From contig JAIVAN010000009.1 in assembly GCA_020171895.1 (NCBI GenBank), positions 231,731 to 295,730 on the forward strand: a stretch of DNA of 64,000 nucleotides. The letters are read 5' to 3'. The notes under the pieces were generated by a model. That model did no database searches. It was not told where the DNA came from and worked only from the letters and a program-made list of their open reading frames with translations. Within the stretch, counting starts at the first letter, position 1. Every line of letters starts with the position of its first letter. The translations under genes were made by a program, and so were the position numbers. Positions 7,175 to 15,505 of this stretch are shown piece after piece. This DNA is from Bacillus timonensis (GTDB lineage: Bacteria; Bacillota; Bacilli; Bacillales; Bacillaceae_L).

Positions 7175-8968
7175 TTAAAAGCTATCCTCTAAGATGTTTC
7201 CTTCATAACAGATGCAATATGTGTAGTCTCCTTTTGGGGGATAACCAGATTGTCCAAGCAACTCTTCACGCTGATCAATTTCACCTTTCGAAAAAATAAA
7301 CTTTCTTTTTTGATTTTTGTTTTTATCGTGAAGAATCAGGCCATCTCTTTTCAGCGCATCAATTAGAACTTTAGAATCTGAGTATCCGTAGTCCCTCGCA
7401 ATTTGGTCAAAAATAACGGGCAAGATATAACATTGAGTCTGGTTAGAACTTGTTTCAATTTTCCCCCATATTTCCTGCTGAGTTGCTACAGGTTCTTTAT
7501 TTATTTTGAAGTTTCTTTTAAATCTAATAATGTGCTGTTTCAATTCACGATAGAACTTAGGGGCCATTTCTCGGTCAGACATTGCTTTTAATTCTTGGTC
7601 GATGAGCATTTCAATAATCTCTTCACCTTCAAGCTCGAATTCTAATGTTAACTCTATTAATTCTGCTCCAGTAATAACCAACGCTAACTTGGTTGCAATT
7701 CTATCTTTAAACTTACTCTCAGGTAATCTCTTAAGTAGATCCATCTTGTTGTCTTCCAACATAAATGCAACTTTCTCTGGCCCAAGTTCTAACATTTTCT
7801 TAGCAATTTTAGGAGCTATATGACCATAACTATTAAGAATACCCTTCTTCAAGTTTTCTGCATTTTTTCCGTCTTTCGTCCACTTATCCAGTGAAAACTC
7901 AAATAATCTGACTCGTAAACCTTCATTTTTATTTGATTTTGCAAGGATAGAAGACTCTCCAGTAGAAATAATGGTAGTACTCCATGATTGACTATCCTTT
8001 AATTCTGATTCTTTTGTAAGTCTAGTTTTTTCGGTGTTTTGAGCAATTTCATATATAAATGAACTGAAATTCTGCATATCCATAAGATTCATGGTTGATT
8101 CATCAAGTACAATAGGTACACCATAATTCCCTACCAATTTCTTTGCTATTGCATTTCTTGTGCCGTTGTAAGACTGAAGCAGTCCTCCAGCTGTTGGGGC
8201 TCCAGCCGCAGATACTCCAAGCATTGCTGCCGTTGTCTTACCGGTAGTCGATGCTCCGTAAATGTGGACTAGTAAGGTATCTAAGTTTAATAGGTTTGTA
8301 CGGTTTAACATACCTATTATTAAAGAAGACATAGCTACGCATAGCATTAATTGAAGCGCTGGTTTTCCCATAACTTCCCTTGCTAAAAGATTGAGATAAT
8401 CATAATAATCGCCCCTTGGTTCAATATCATAATCCCCAATATACTTTGATTTGGTCGAATAAGAGGGGTGAGCTATCAATTCATAATGTTTATAAACTAA
8501 TTGACCTCCCTGAAAATCCCATCCCATTCCTTTATGAACATTTGTTGGGGTTATGGTTTTTTCTTGTTTATTTAAAAAGGTAGCGACAGCTGAAGCTTGC
8601 TTGTCTTGCAGGACATCCAAACCTTTAGAGGCAAGTTTCTTTAATTCACGCTTTGATAAATCACCTCTACTAATTACTACAGTCTCAAAACGGTCGAATG
8701 CCCAAAATACAAGTTCAACCTCGATATCTCTTGTCTCTATGCACCTTGTTATAGAATTAATTTTTACTGCTTTAGACACTTGGATGTATTTTTCCCTTTG
8801 ATCATCCCAAACAAGCAAATCTTGTTCTTTGAGTTTAAACGGATATAAATCCAAGTCAAAAACCTCTTCTGATTTGCTTTTATTTTCTATTCTAGAAGGA
8901 CTTTCAGTTGTATTTATGCTTTTCACTTTCCCCATAGAAACAGGATATTTCACTTTCTTTATCGGCAT
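7175..8968 (-). CDS. DUF927-domain ATPase/helicase, Cch-like (597 aa)
   Basis: The central region carries a Walker A motif GASTTGKT (238–245) and a Walker B strand VPIVLDE (284–290), preceded by GMGWDFQGGQLVY. This is the DUF927 layout seen in the Cch2 replicative helicase of staphylococcal SCC elements and in phage primase-helicases. The C-terminal 100 residues look like a winged-helix segment (QIARDYGYSDSKVLIDALKRDGL). It lies directly upstream of the recombinase operon in the same direction, the same synteny as cch–ccr in SCC. I infer a role in element replication or maintenance. Start ATG 8968 has GGAG 10 nt upstream. Confidence 0.75.
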   Translation of the reverse strand: MPIKKVKYPVSMGKVKSINTTESPSRIENKSKSEEVFDLDLYPFKLKEQDLLVWDDQREKYIQVSKAVKINSITRCIETRDIEVELVFWAFDRFETVVISRGDLSKRELKKLASKGLDVLQDKQASAVATFLNKQEKTITPTNVHKGMGWDFQGGQLVYKHYELIAHPSYSTKSKYIGDYDIEPRGDYYDYLNLLAREVMGKPALQLMLCVAMSSLIIGMLNRTNLLNLDTLLVHIYGASTTGKTTAAMLGVSAAGAPTAGGLLQSYNGTRNAIAKKLVGNYGVPIVLDESTMNLMDMQNFSSFIYEIAQNTEKTRLTKESELKDSQSWSTTIISTGESSILAKSNKNEGLRVRLFEFSLDKWTKDGKNAENLKKGILNSYGHIAPKIAKKMLELGPEKVAFMLEDNKMDLLKRLPESKFKDRIATKLALVITGAELIELTLEFELEGEEIIEMLIDQELKAMSDREMAPKFYRELKQHIIRFKRNFKINKEPVATQQEIWGKIETSSNQTQCYILPVIFDQIARDYGYSDSKVLIDALKRDGLILHDKNKNQKRKFIFSKGEIDQREELLGQSGYPPKGDYTYCICYEGNILEDSF

Positions 8969-9159
8969 CAGGCTAGCACTCCAATCTTTCTTGTATATAC
9001 ACAGTGTTTATTTCAGAATCCTCTAGACCAAAACAATCTAAACTAAAGTAGGTATGAAACTAAATTTCTTCATTAGTTACACCCCGATCTTCAAGTAGAC
9101 AACGTTTAAGAAAGCTCTAATTTAGTTCATTTAATGTTTCTCACAATACTTTAAAATTC

Positions 9160-9633
9160 TTAAAAGTTATAAACTTGAATTTTTTCACTTTCATCAGCCC
9201 CAAAGCATCTTGAATTGAATTCAGGAAAAAAGTTAATTTGGTCATTGGTAGCAGATAAAACGGAATCATCATATGGCGTTTCTGAAAGAAAACCATATTG
9301 TATAAAGATATCTTCGATACCTGAACTGTCTAGAAAAGCCCCAAATTCTGTCACAAGTCCAACATACTGCCCTCTAGTCATCAACATTTGATAACCTTTA
9401 GCATAAAAATCAATCTCTAAAATATCTTCCATAAAATTAATAGCATTCGCTCTTACGTTTAGAGTTGAAAGCTCTTTTTTTAATCGGTTAATCAGCTTTT
9501 TGATTCCATCTGATGAAGCATTTTCCGGGATCGGTATAGCAGCTGCTAATCGATAAATAGAATTCACACCATCATATTTATCGCTGGTTGCTTCATTAAA
9601 TGCTTTATGAGCTAACTCGATATTCTTTTTCAT
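9160..9633 (-). CDS. Hypothetical protein, paralogue of the upstream gene (157 aa)
   Basis: Not recognised. It is clearly related to the 166-residue protein encoded just upstream. Shared blocks include the YDGV.(S/A)IYRLAA region near 20–30, EIDFY.KG(Y/F)QM.MTRGQ in the middle, and INFFPEFNS.CFGA near the end. The paralogues lie 2 bp apart, so they are co-translated and may form a hetero-oligomer. There is no signal peptide or membrane segment. It precedes the DUF927 gene, with a 191-bp gap that holds nothing I can identify. Confidence 0.65.
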   Translation of the reverse strand: MKKNIELAHKAFNEATSDKYDGVNSIYRLAAAIPIPENASSDGIKKLINRLKKELSTLNVRANAINFMEDILEIDFYAKGYQMLMTRGQYVGLVTEFGAFLDSSGIEDIFIQYGFLSETPYDDSVLSATNDQINFFPEFNSRCFGADESEKIQVYNF

Positions 9634-9635
9634 TC

Positions 9636-10136
9636 TTAATCCTCCAATTCAAACGAACTACAATTAATAATCTCCATAGGCTCGTTGCCCCTTGCACCAA
9701 AACATTTTGAGTTAAATTCAGGAAAGAAATTAATTAGGTCATTACTTACAGATTTCACTGAATCTTCGGGGTCGTCTATATAACAACCATCTTGAATCTC
9801 AATCCCCATAATTCCAGTTTGGTTTAGAAACTCAGCAAGCTCTAGTTGCAAACCAGCGAATTGACCTCTAGTCATTACCATCTGAAAACCCTTAGGGTAG
9901 AAGTCAATCTCAAACATTTCTTCATGTATACTGATTCGATTCGCAAGCACTTTCTGAACCGAAAGGTCCTTTACTAATTTTTTAATTAGTCTTTGCACTC
10001 CATCAGGAGAAGTTCCTTTAGGTATTGGAACCTGAGCTGCTAGACGATAGATTGCGTGGACGCCGTCATAGTGGTCGTTCCTGGCAGCTGTTAAAGATGA
10101 GATCGCAATTTGATAATTGTCTTTTTTTAATATCAT
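9636..10136 (-). CDS. Hypothetical protein, paralogue of the downstream gene (166 aa)
   Basis: An unrecognised soluble protein related along its whole length to the 157-residue product that follows, with identical motifs MTRGQ, INFFPEFNS and CFGA. The C-terminus is longer and has NCSSFELED. The ribosome site GGAGG lies 8 nt before ATG 10136. A strong bidirectional terminator at 10250–10287 separates this pair from the upstream 245-residue gene, so the pair has its own promoter. Confidence 0.65.
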   Translation of the reverse strand: MILKKDNYQIAISSLTAARNDHYDGVHAIYRLAAQVPIPKGTSPDGVQRLIKKLVKDLSVQKVLANRISIHEEMFEIDFYPKGFQMVMTRGQFAGLQLELAEFLNQTGIMGIEIQDGCYIDDPEDSVKSVSNDLINFFPEFNSKCFGARGNEPMEIINCSSFELED

Positions 10137-10249
10137 AATCTTTACCTCCGTTGTTGTTTTGGTTTACGATTCTCATTTTAATTTGGAATTAATGAATAAT
10201 CAGGGAAAGAATTTAGGGGAAATGTACACGAAAAAATTCCTTGACAAAC

Positions 10250-10287
10250 AAAAACCTTCTGAACTATTAGTGTTCAGAAGGTTTTTG
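10250..10287. terminator. Strong intrinsic terminator, overlapping the end of the 245-aa gene
   Basis: AAAAACCTTCTGAAC and its exact complement GTTCAGAAGGTTTTT flank a 7-nt loop: a 15-bp perfect stem with A and T runs on both sides, so it would work on either strand. The stop codon of the minus-strand gene is inside it. Confidence 0.85.
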
Positions 10288-11004
10288 TAGTTGTTGTTGT
10301 TCTATTAGCTCTTGTATTTCTTGTTGAATAGATGGAGGAAGTTCAAGGAAATCTACCATAGTATACATCTTCTTTTTATTTAAGTGCGGATAAGAATCTA
10401 CTACTTTAAGAAAGCATTCTTGGAATAGTAACTGCTTTTCTACTTGTTGTCTATACATAGCGCTTATTGCTCTTAAGTCATTCATGTATTGTTCCTGAAA
10501 TTTCAACTTGGATTCCAGGCTGCTCAGGTCATCGAATAGAGAAAAATCATTCTTCACGATACTCATGACCTCATCCAGATTTTTTTCACTTGAAACATAG
10601 TACTCATCGCTCATTAGGTCGTTTAACCAATCACTAAATAGGGATTTGTCTTTTTCTGTCATCTTTAGTTTTTCTGAATCCGCAACTATTTCTACTAAAG
10701 TATCTAAAGCTCTACTATCTAATTCTTTATCCAATGGTTCTCCCTTGGCCATTTTTTTTATTAAATTTAATGATTCTTGATTTTCAATTTTTTCTAAAAT
10801 GTTTTTCATCAGCTGAGCATAAGCCTCTAACTCCTCAATGGGAGCTTCAAACCTTTTAGGAGGTTGCCCTAAAATTTCACGAACTTGGTTTAGATGATTC
10901 CCTATTAACTTCCTCTTTGAATCGTAAATACTTGAGTGATTTGGGTTTTTAATTCCGTATACTTCTCGCGTCAAGTCTGCAATGTTAAAGGTCTTTTTTG
11001 ACAT
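10267..11004 (-). CDS. Hypothetical coiled-coil protein (245 aa)
   Basis: The family is not recognised. The first 40 residues (TFNIADLTREVYGIK...) look like a helix-turn-helix-type module. The rest is helical with several coiled-coil stretches and ends in a glutamine-rich tail (ELIEQQQLQKPSEH). A TTG start at 11037 is possible, but the ATG at 11004 has AAAGGTG 9 nt upstream and is preferred. The layout (N-terminal DNA-binding module, helical body) fits a replication or partition accessory factor, but this is a guess. Confidence 0.55.
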   Translation of the reverse strand: MSKKTFNIADLTREVYGIKNPNHSSIYDSKRKLIGNHLNQVREILGQPPKRFEAPIEELEAYAQLMKNILEKIENQESLNLIKKMAKGEPLDKELDSRALDTLVEIVADSEKLKMTEKDKSLFSDWLNDLMSDEYYVSSEKNLDEVMSIVKNDFSLFDDLSSLESKLKFQEQYMNDLRAISAMYRQQVEKQLLFQECFLKVVDSYPHLNKKKMYTMVDFLELPPSIQQEIQELIEQQQLQKPSEH

Positions 11005-11039
11005 GTTAAAGTCACACCTTTCATGAATTAGTTCCAAAA

Positions 11040-11074
11040 AAAATCGAAAGAGAACTTCCGATTTTTTGTACTCT
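11040..11074 (-). terminator. Terminator after the RadC–acidic protein operon
   Basis: On the minus strand AAAAAATCGGAAG and CTTTCGATTTTTT form a hairpin with a TTCT loop and trailing T run, shortly after the stop at 11095. Confidence 0.7.
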
Positions 11075-11094
11075 TCATTTTACACGAATTTCAG

Positions 11095-11319
11095 TTAAGA
11101 GGTTAAGGCAATATCCCCTTCCAAGTAATCCACGTAACACCAATCTTCATATCCAATCTTTCGTTGATAGATATTTTCGCTTTCTAGACAAATTTTCAAT
11201 TCAATTTCTTCTCCTTTATCCTTAGCTGTAAAATAAACAAAAGACCAATCTTTCATATCAAAGCTAACGTGCTCATAGGACCGTTCCTCTAATTCAGTTA
11301 TATACGCTGAATATATCAT
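11095..11319 (-). CDS. Small acidic protein (74 aa)
   Basis: An unrecognised protein rich in Glu, Asp and Tyr/Trp. Its ATG overlaps the stop of the 107-residue acidic gene by 4 nt (ATGA), so the two are coupled. Together with RadC they form a three-gene unit ending at the terminator at 11040–11074. High negative charge and aromatic content would fit a DNA-mimic or inhibitor protein, which are common in mobile elements, but there is no direct evidence. Confidence 0.55.
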   Translation of the reverse strand: MIYSAYITELEERSYEHVSFDMKDWSFVYFTAKDKGEEIELKICLESENIYQRKIGYEDWCYVDYLEGDIALTS

Positions 11320-11639
11320 TTCTCATTATCCTCATCTCGCAGTAATACCTCTTCGTAGATTTTTTCGCCATTCTTCAGACAAACTAAAAAGAGTGGTTGG
11401 TTCGTATCAGCATCAGATGCTACACAAACCAACCACTCATATTCTTCTTTACTGTAAATACAAGAATGAACCAATACCATTTCAGGACAAATACTGAGCA
11501 ATTCCTCTGTCACAAGGTCTTCATCAAGTTCCTCTTTATACAAAAGAACTGACTCCTCTCCAACTTGTTCTTCATCAACATCGATTCCAAATTGTAAAGA
11601 CATGAAGATAGTGAAATGTTCGGCGTTATAGTAACACAT
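11316..11639 (-). CDS. Acidic protein (107 aa)
   Basis: A strongly acidic 107-residue protein (runs such as DVDEEQVGEES and KEELDEDLVTEE). AAGGGGGAAGG lies a few nt before the ATG at 11639, and it starts 12 bp after the RadC gene. SCC elements carry small acidic inhibitors (for example a uracil-DNA glycosylase inhibitor) near radC, but I see no clear similarity. The role is unknown; anti-restriction or DNA mimicry is a reasonable hypothesis. Confidence 0.55.
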   Translation of the reverse strand: MCYYNAEHFTIFMSLQFGIDVDEEQVGEESVLLYKEELDEDLVTEELLSICPEMVLVHSCIYSKEEYEWLVCVASDADTNQPLFLVCLKNGEKIYEEVLLRDEDNEK

Positions 11640-11651
11640 TGACCTTCCCCC

Positions 11652-12104
11652 TTATATATAACCTTTTTCTTTCAAGGATGTGTATTTTCCCTCTCCAATA
11701 ATGAGATGGTCCAACAGCTCAATCCCCATCAGCTTACCTGCTTCAGCAAGACGTTTTGTAACATCGATGTCTTCTCTTGATGGAGTTGTTTCACCAGATG
11801 GATGATTATGAGCTACCATTATACTCGCCGCTGATGATAATATAGCTGATTTCATGACTTCACGAGGACTGACGATACTTGCGTTTAAGCTACCAATGTG
11901 ACAGACGTTTATGGATACAGGTTGGTTCTTAGTGTCCAATGTCACAACAATAAAGTGCTCACGGTCTTTGTCTTCCAATAAGCTTCTCACTAACTCATAG
12001 GCGTCTTGAGGAGAACGAATACTCCTTCTTTCATATAGGATACTTGACTCTCTTACTAGCTTGACCGATACAATGTTAACCCTCTTTGCTGATGATTTTT
12101 TCAT
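11652..12104 (-). CDS. radC: RadC family JAB/MPN-domain protein (150 aa)
   Basis: The C-terminal JAMM metalloprotease-like motif is complete: HNHPSG (with the upstream Glu in SPREVMKSA) and then Asp in PSREDID. It lacks the N-terminal helix-hairpin-helix domain of full-length RadC, so it is the short form typical of plasmids, phages and SCC/ICE elements. The family's biochemical role is unsettled, though it is consistently linked to mobile DNA. The ATG at 12104 has AAAGGAG 8 nt upstream. It heads a unit with two small acidic proteins. Confidence 0.88.
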   Translation of the reverse strand: MKKSSAKRVNIVSVKLVRESSILYERRSIRSPQDAYELVRSLLEDKDREHFIVVTLDTKNQPVSINVCHIGSLNASIVSPREVMKSAILSSAASIMVAHNHPSGETTPSREDIDVTKRLAEAGKLMGIELLDHLIIGEGKYTSLKEKGYI

Positions 12105-12127
12105 GTAATATCTCCTTTAGAAAAATA

Positions 12128-12168
12128 AAAAGAGAAAGTATTCAAGTAATAAAGACTTGAACGCTTTC
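12128..12168 (-). terminator. Terminator after the 126-aa gene
   Basis: On the minus strand AGAGAAAG...TCAAGT pairs with ACTTGA...CTTTCTCT around a CTTTATT loop, followed by TTTTTATTTTT. Confidence 0.75.
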
Positions 12169-12220
12169 TCTAAAATTCATTACTATAATATATATTTAAA
12201 AGTTTTAGTTTAACGGCTAT

Positions 12221-12601
12221 CTAAGCATATCTTTTCATCCGTGTAGATAGCTCTTCATATTTTGGAAAAATAAAATAAGTAGTCATTGATTCACAAATAC
12301 CCCACCCCTTTGGAATCACTTTCATTGTGAGACCAGTATAAAAATTCATTCTTAGGATATAAAGTAAAATACATTCATTTTCTATTAATAACTGCTTTAA
12401 CTCATGATTTGCAGTGTACAGACCCTTAACTTTTCCATCCAAAGTCAAATCAACAAAATTGTCTACACTCTTTATCCTTAACTCTATACTTTCCCCCTTA
12501 TTGTTCTTATTAAAGGCAATTTTTTTAATATCACTTAGCATTTCGTTAGACAATAGTTTGGAGATACCATTTGGCATTATTAAATCTTCCTTAATAACCA
12601 T
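12221..12601 (-). CDS. Hypothetical protein (126 aa)
   Basis: Not recognised. The protein mixes short strands (IELRIKSVDNFVDLTLDGK) with a C-terminal part containing IPKGWGICESMTTYFIF. ATG 12601 has AGGAGG 8 nt upstream. It stands alone between two terminators, downstream of the restriction-modification-like gene and upstream of RadC. Confidence 0.55.
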   Translation of the reverse strand: MVIKEDLIMPNGISKLLSNEMLSDIKKIAFNKNNKGESIELRIKSVDNFVDLTLDGKVKGLYTANHELKQLLIENECILLYILRMNFYTGLTMKVIPKGWGICESMTTYFIFPKYEELSTRMKRYA

Positions 12602-12708
12602 ATTTTCATCCTCCTATTTTTCACAAGAACATGTGTTCTCTTTTTAATTATATCAAGTCTTAACCAACATATACAACATCCCTAGTAAGTTCCATTTAAT
12701 ATTTATAC

Positions 12709-12748
12709 TTAAAAATAGCGACACATATTGACTATGTCTCGCTATTCA
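12709..12748 (-). terminator. Terminator after the methyltransferase gene
   Basis: On the minus strand AATAGCGAGACATA pairs with TATGTGTCGCTATT (one mismatch) around a GTCAA loop, followed by a T run; it lies directly after the stop at 12753. Confidence 0.8.
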
Positions 12749-12752
12749 CTCT

Positions 12753-15350
12753 TTACTTTAATATATTTATTTTTTCCACTGTATCTTTCATTCGTTGTGT
12801 CAGTTCAATCATGTTTAACTTAAAGCTCTGGATTTCCTTATAAGCAGCTACGATTTCTAGTTGCTTATCCCAGTCAGGTAGTCCATTCTCATTAGCTGGA
12901 AATTCAATTAATATATCTCTGACTTTACCAACATGAGCTTCATTTGCTCTACTAAAACGACCCAACCTTACCAAATTCTCCTTCAAGTACAGTTCTAGAT
13001 ACTCAATATTTACTTGAGATGGGTTAATTATTTCAATTAGACCTCTATTCTCTGTTCCATAAAAAGGTTCATCATGTACTCTTACGTCTTTGGCTGCATC
13101 CCCTTTTATATTCCAACTAATTATTTTCTTTTTAGAAGTTTCATCCCTGTTCTCATTTTCGAATAAGACCGGTGGAAATTCATCGGAGTACATAAAATCA
13201 ACTGGTCCACTAATCTGTGACGAATATAAAGGGTACTTCCCTTTGTTTAATTTTGCATAGCGAATTGTTGGCTTGAATGCTGGTGCGCCAACAATAAAAT
13301 AATTTGCATCTGACAATTGAATAGATACACTGTTTTCATAGTTGAACATATTAGTGTAATTTTTATTCATTTCAGCGATTTCATTTTCAAGTTCAATCTG
13401 GAATGTACCAAAGATACCTACAGACTCATTAACAGAAATCGAATCGTCTTCTTCATTATTAAATACATCAAATAATTCAGACCATTTTTTTGCATTATTA
13501 AATTCTGTACGAGTTACAAAAGCACATTTTGGGTCAGCACTCTCACCAGCTAGCCTCTGTTCCCAAGCAGCCTCCATTGTAATTAAATCGTCTTTTTCGA
13601 TTGGGGCTCTAAATTGGTCTAATGAAACACCAATATCTTCTACATTATAAAGCATGACCTTCGAGTACTTATTGACATCGGTTTTTTTCTGGAAGATTAG
13701 CATGTATGTTTTCCAATTGTTATTCTCAAACATTCCCTTAGGAAAGGCTACAATCCCCAACATATCTGTTTTACTTTTCAACAAGTCTCTGGTTTTGGAG
13801 TTTACATTTTTTAAAATCCCTTCAGGCACAATTACAAAAGCCATACCCGGGTCCATGTTTTGAATTTGCTCTACAATGTATTTAATAAAACGACTCTCAA
13901 TACCTAGTCCACTAGATGAATAGAAAGTGTTTAAATTACCTAATTGTTCTAAGCTTTTGTCAATTTCAGAAACTCCGCTACTAAAAAATGGAACATTTGC
14001 AAAAACGTAGTCTGCAGGATGATTAACTACAAATTCATTTTCTTTTTGTGCAGCTTTTGTAATTTCAGCCAAAGTGCCTGTACCATTTCTATCTGTATAC
14101 AGGAAAGTTCGATTAATTATCCTATTAATTTCTGAGATGTGGTTAATCGTAGGATTTTCTGCAATTACATCTAAGAGATGCAATACCATATTTGCTTTAG
14201 CTAAAGTAATCATTTCTCTAGATTTATCTATTCCTAACGCATTGTAAGTTCTATAATTAAAGTCAAAAGGATAGTTTAATCCTTCCAAAACAAATCCGCC
14301 TACTCCGCAAGCTAAGTCAATAATTCTTGCTGTCTCTGATGGATTTGCCATTCTCCAGATTGTCTGCACCACATTTCTAGGTGTAATATGCTGCCCATTT
14401 TTAATTTTTCCTTCTCTATTTGAAGAGCCAAGGAAGGTTTCTAGCACTCTTCTTTTAAAGTCAGGGTCTAATTTTTTGTGAGCAATATTACCTAGTGTTT
14501 CTAGGTCGTTTAGGACAGATTTAAATGTGGTCTCTTGCCCAGTAAATGCAAATCCTTGAGGGTCTATAATACCCGGTTCTTCTGGCATGCAAGGGAAAAT
14601 TCTATTACTAATATGGGTACGTATTGAATTAGTGTACGTCCATAGTGAATCTTCAACATCATCTTTTGCTAATGTTGAAATTCTATAGTCCTTAGGAAGT
14701 AACCCTGCATCAGAAATGCCTTTGTATACTAATAACTCAACAAAGGTTGCTAAACATTTGTGAGCTTGTTCTCCTGTACAAACAAATATCTTTTGCCAAA
14801 GACTTTTAATTATCCGGCTTTTGTTTTTAATGGGATTGTAATAATCCTCTTGCGGATTAATTTCAAAATCATTATTTGCTGGCTCATTATCTTTAAGTGC
14901 TTGTGAGGCAAATAATTTCAGGTTTTCAATTATTGCTTCGTTCTCTCCAGTTATGACACGAGGTCCAAAACAGGTAACTTGAAACCCTTTATTTAATGTA
15001 TTAATTTCGATGAGCATATCCCCTTTTAATCTATAAAGCACCTTTATTCTAGAACCAGCTCGGGCAATAAAGAACTTAGTTTCAGGAAGAGCATCTAAAT
15101 AGTTTTCTTTAATTTGATTTACTGCTTCCTCTAACTGGGAGTCATCGACTTTATCTTCAATTGCAATGATAACCTTTTTCGTTTCAATACCTTGAGCAAT
15201 TAATTGGTCTGGTTTTTTCTTGCTATTCGAGCAATTGAAACCCTCTTTTTTTAAATCCTGAAACGAGATATCATTACATTTATAAAGCTTAATGTTCCAT
15301 GTTTGGTCTAAAACCAAAGATGGTAACCCCTGAGATAAACTTTCTGACAT
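12753..15350 (-). CDS. Single-chain restriction-modification-like enzyme: nuclease, N6-adenine methyltransferase and specificity domains (865 aa)
   Basis: Three parts are visible. The N-terminus carries a PD-(D/E)XK site (PDQLI with Asp48, then Glu65-Asp-Lys67). The middle is a gamma-class N6-adenine methyltransferase with SAM motif I DLACGVGG (345–352) and motif IV NVPF (452–455). The C-terminal 170 residues resemble a type I HsdS target-recognition domain ending in a coiled coil. This is the type IIG/IIL order R–M–S. NVPF departs from the usual NPP(Y/F), so methylation may be altered or lost. The ribosome site GGAGGGG is 4–5 nt from the ATG. The promoter is bracketed by palindromes. It is the first accessory gene after rlmH. 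Confidence 0.75.
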   Translation of the reverse strand: MSESLSQGLPSLVLDQTWNIKLYKCNDISFQDLKKEGFNCSNSKKKPDQLIAQGIETKKVIIAIEDKVDDSQLEEAVNQIKENYLDALPETKFFIARAGSRIKVLYRLKGDMLIEINTLNKGFQVTCFGPRVITGENEAIIENLKLFASQALKDNEPANNDFEINPQEDYYNPIKNKSRIIKSLWQKIFVCTGEQAHKCLATFVELLVYKGISDAGLLPKDYRISTLAKDDVEDSLWTYTNSIRTHISNRIFPCMPEEPGIIDPQGFAFTGQETTFKSVLNDLETLGNIAHKKLDPDFKRRVLETFLGSSNREGKIKNGQHITPRNVVQTIWRMANPSETARIIDLACGVGGFVLEGLNYPFDFNYRTYNALGIDKSREMITLAKANMVLHLLDVIAENPTINHISEINRIINRTFLYTDRNGTGTLAEITKAAQKENEFVVNHPADYVFANVPFFSSGVSEIDKSLEQLGNLNTFYSSSGLGIESRFIKYIVEQIQNMDPGMAFVIVPEGILKNVNSKTRDLLKSKTDMLGIVAFPKGMFENNNWKTYMLIFQKKTDVNKYSKVMLYNVEDIGVSLDQFRAPIEKDDLITMEAAWEQRLAGESADPKCAFVTRTEFNNAKKWSELFDVFNNEEDDSISVNESVGIFGTFQIELENEIAEMNKNYTNMFNYENSVSIQLSDANYFIVGAPAFKPTIRYAKLNKGKYPLYSSQISGPVDFMYSDEFPPVLFENENRDETSKKKIISWNIKGDAAKDVRVHDEPFYGTENRGLIEIINPSQVNIEYLELYLKENLVRLGRFSRANEAHVGKVRDILIEFPANENGLPDWDKQLEIVAAYKEIQSFKLNMIELTQRMKDTVEKINILK

Positions 15351-15366
15351 AAAACCCCTCCGATGC

Positions 15367-15446
15367 GCACTAATTTGTGCGTTTGTATTTATTGTTGTTT
15401 TTATTGTAACACACGAACCAAAATAGTCAAGCGCACAACTTTGTGC
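15367..15446 (-). promoter_or_regulatory. Promoter of the methyltransferase gene with two flanking palindromic operators
   Basis: TTGACT (15425–15430) and TACAAT (15403–15408) are 16 nt apart on the minus strand. One palindrome, GCACAACTTTGTGC (15433–15446), lies just upstream of the -35. A second, GCACTAATTTGTGC (15367–15380), lies between the start and the ribosome site. Both share GCAC/GTGC ends 14 nt long. They look like a repressor pair able to block polymerase and loop; the repressor is not encoded nearby as far as I can tell. Confidence 0.55.
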
Positions 15447-15481
15447 ACTAATAAAAATAGAGTAATCTATAAAGACTACTC

Positions 15482-15505
15482 TTAAAAAACCTCATTTACT
15501 TATGG
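15482..15505. other. Possible SCC-type attachment core at the 3' end of rlmH
   Basis: The last codons of rlmH plus the following bases read ACCATAAGTAAATGAGG then a T run on the minus strand. From memory the SCC att core at the end of staphylococcal orfX/rlmH contains CATAAGTGATGCGGTTTTT, which is close. The codons for the PYHK end are conserved anyway, so this shows a target, not an insertion. I did not find a second copy in the window. Confidence 0.35.

Noticed and set aside
1..15480. Second attachment site for the putative SCC-like element
   Set aside because: I scanned for a second copy of the rlmH 3' end (TTACTTATGG context) and did not see one; it may be left of the window.
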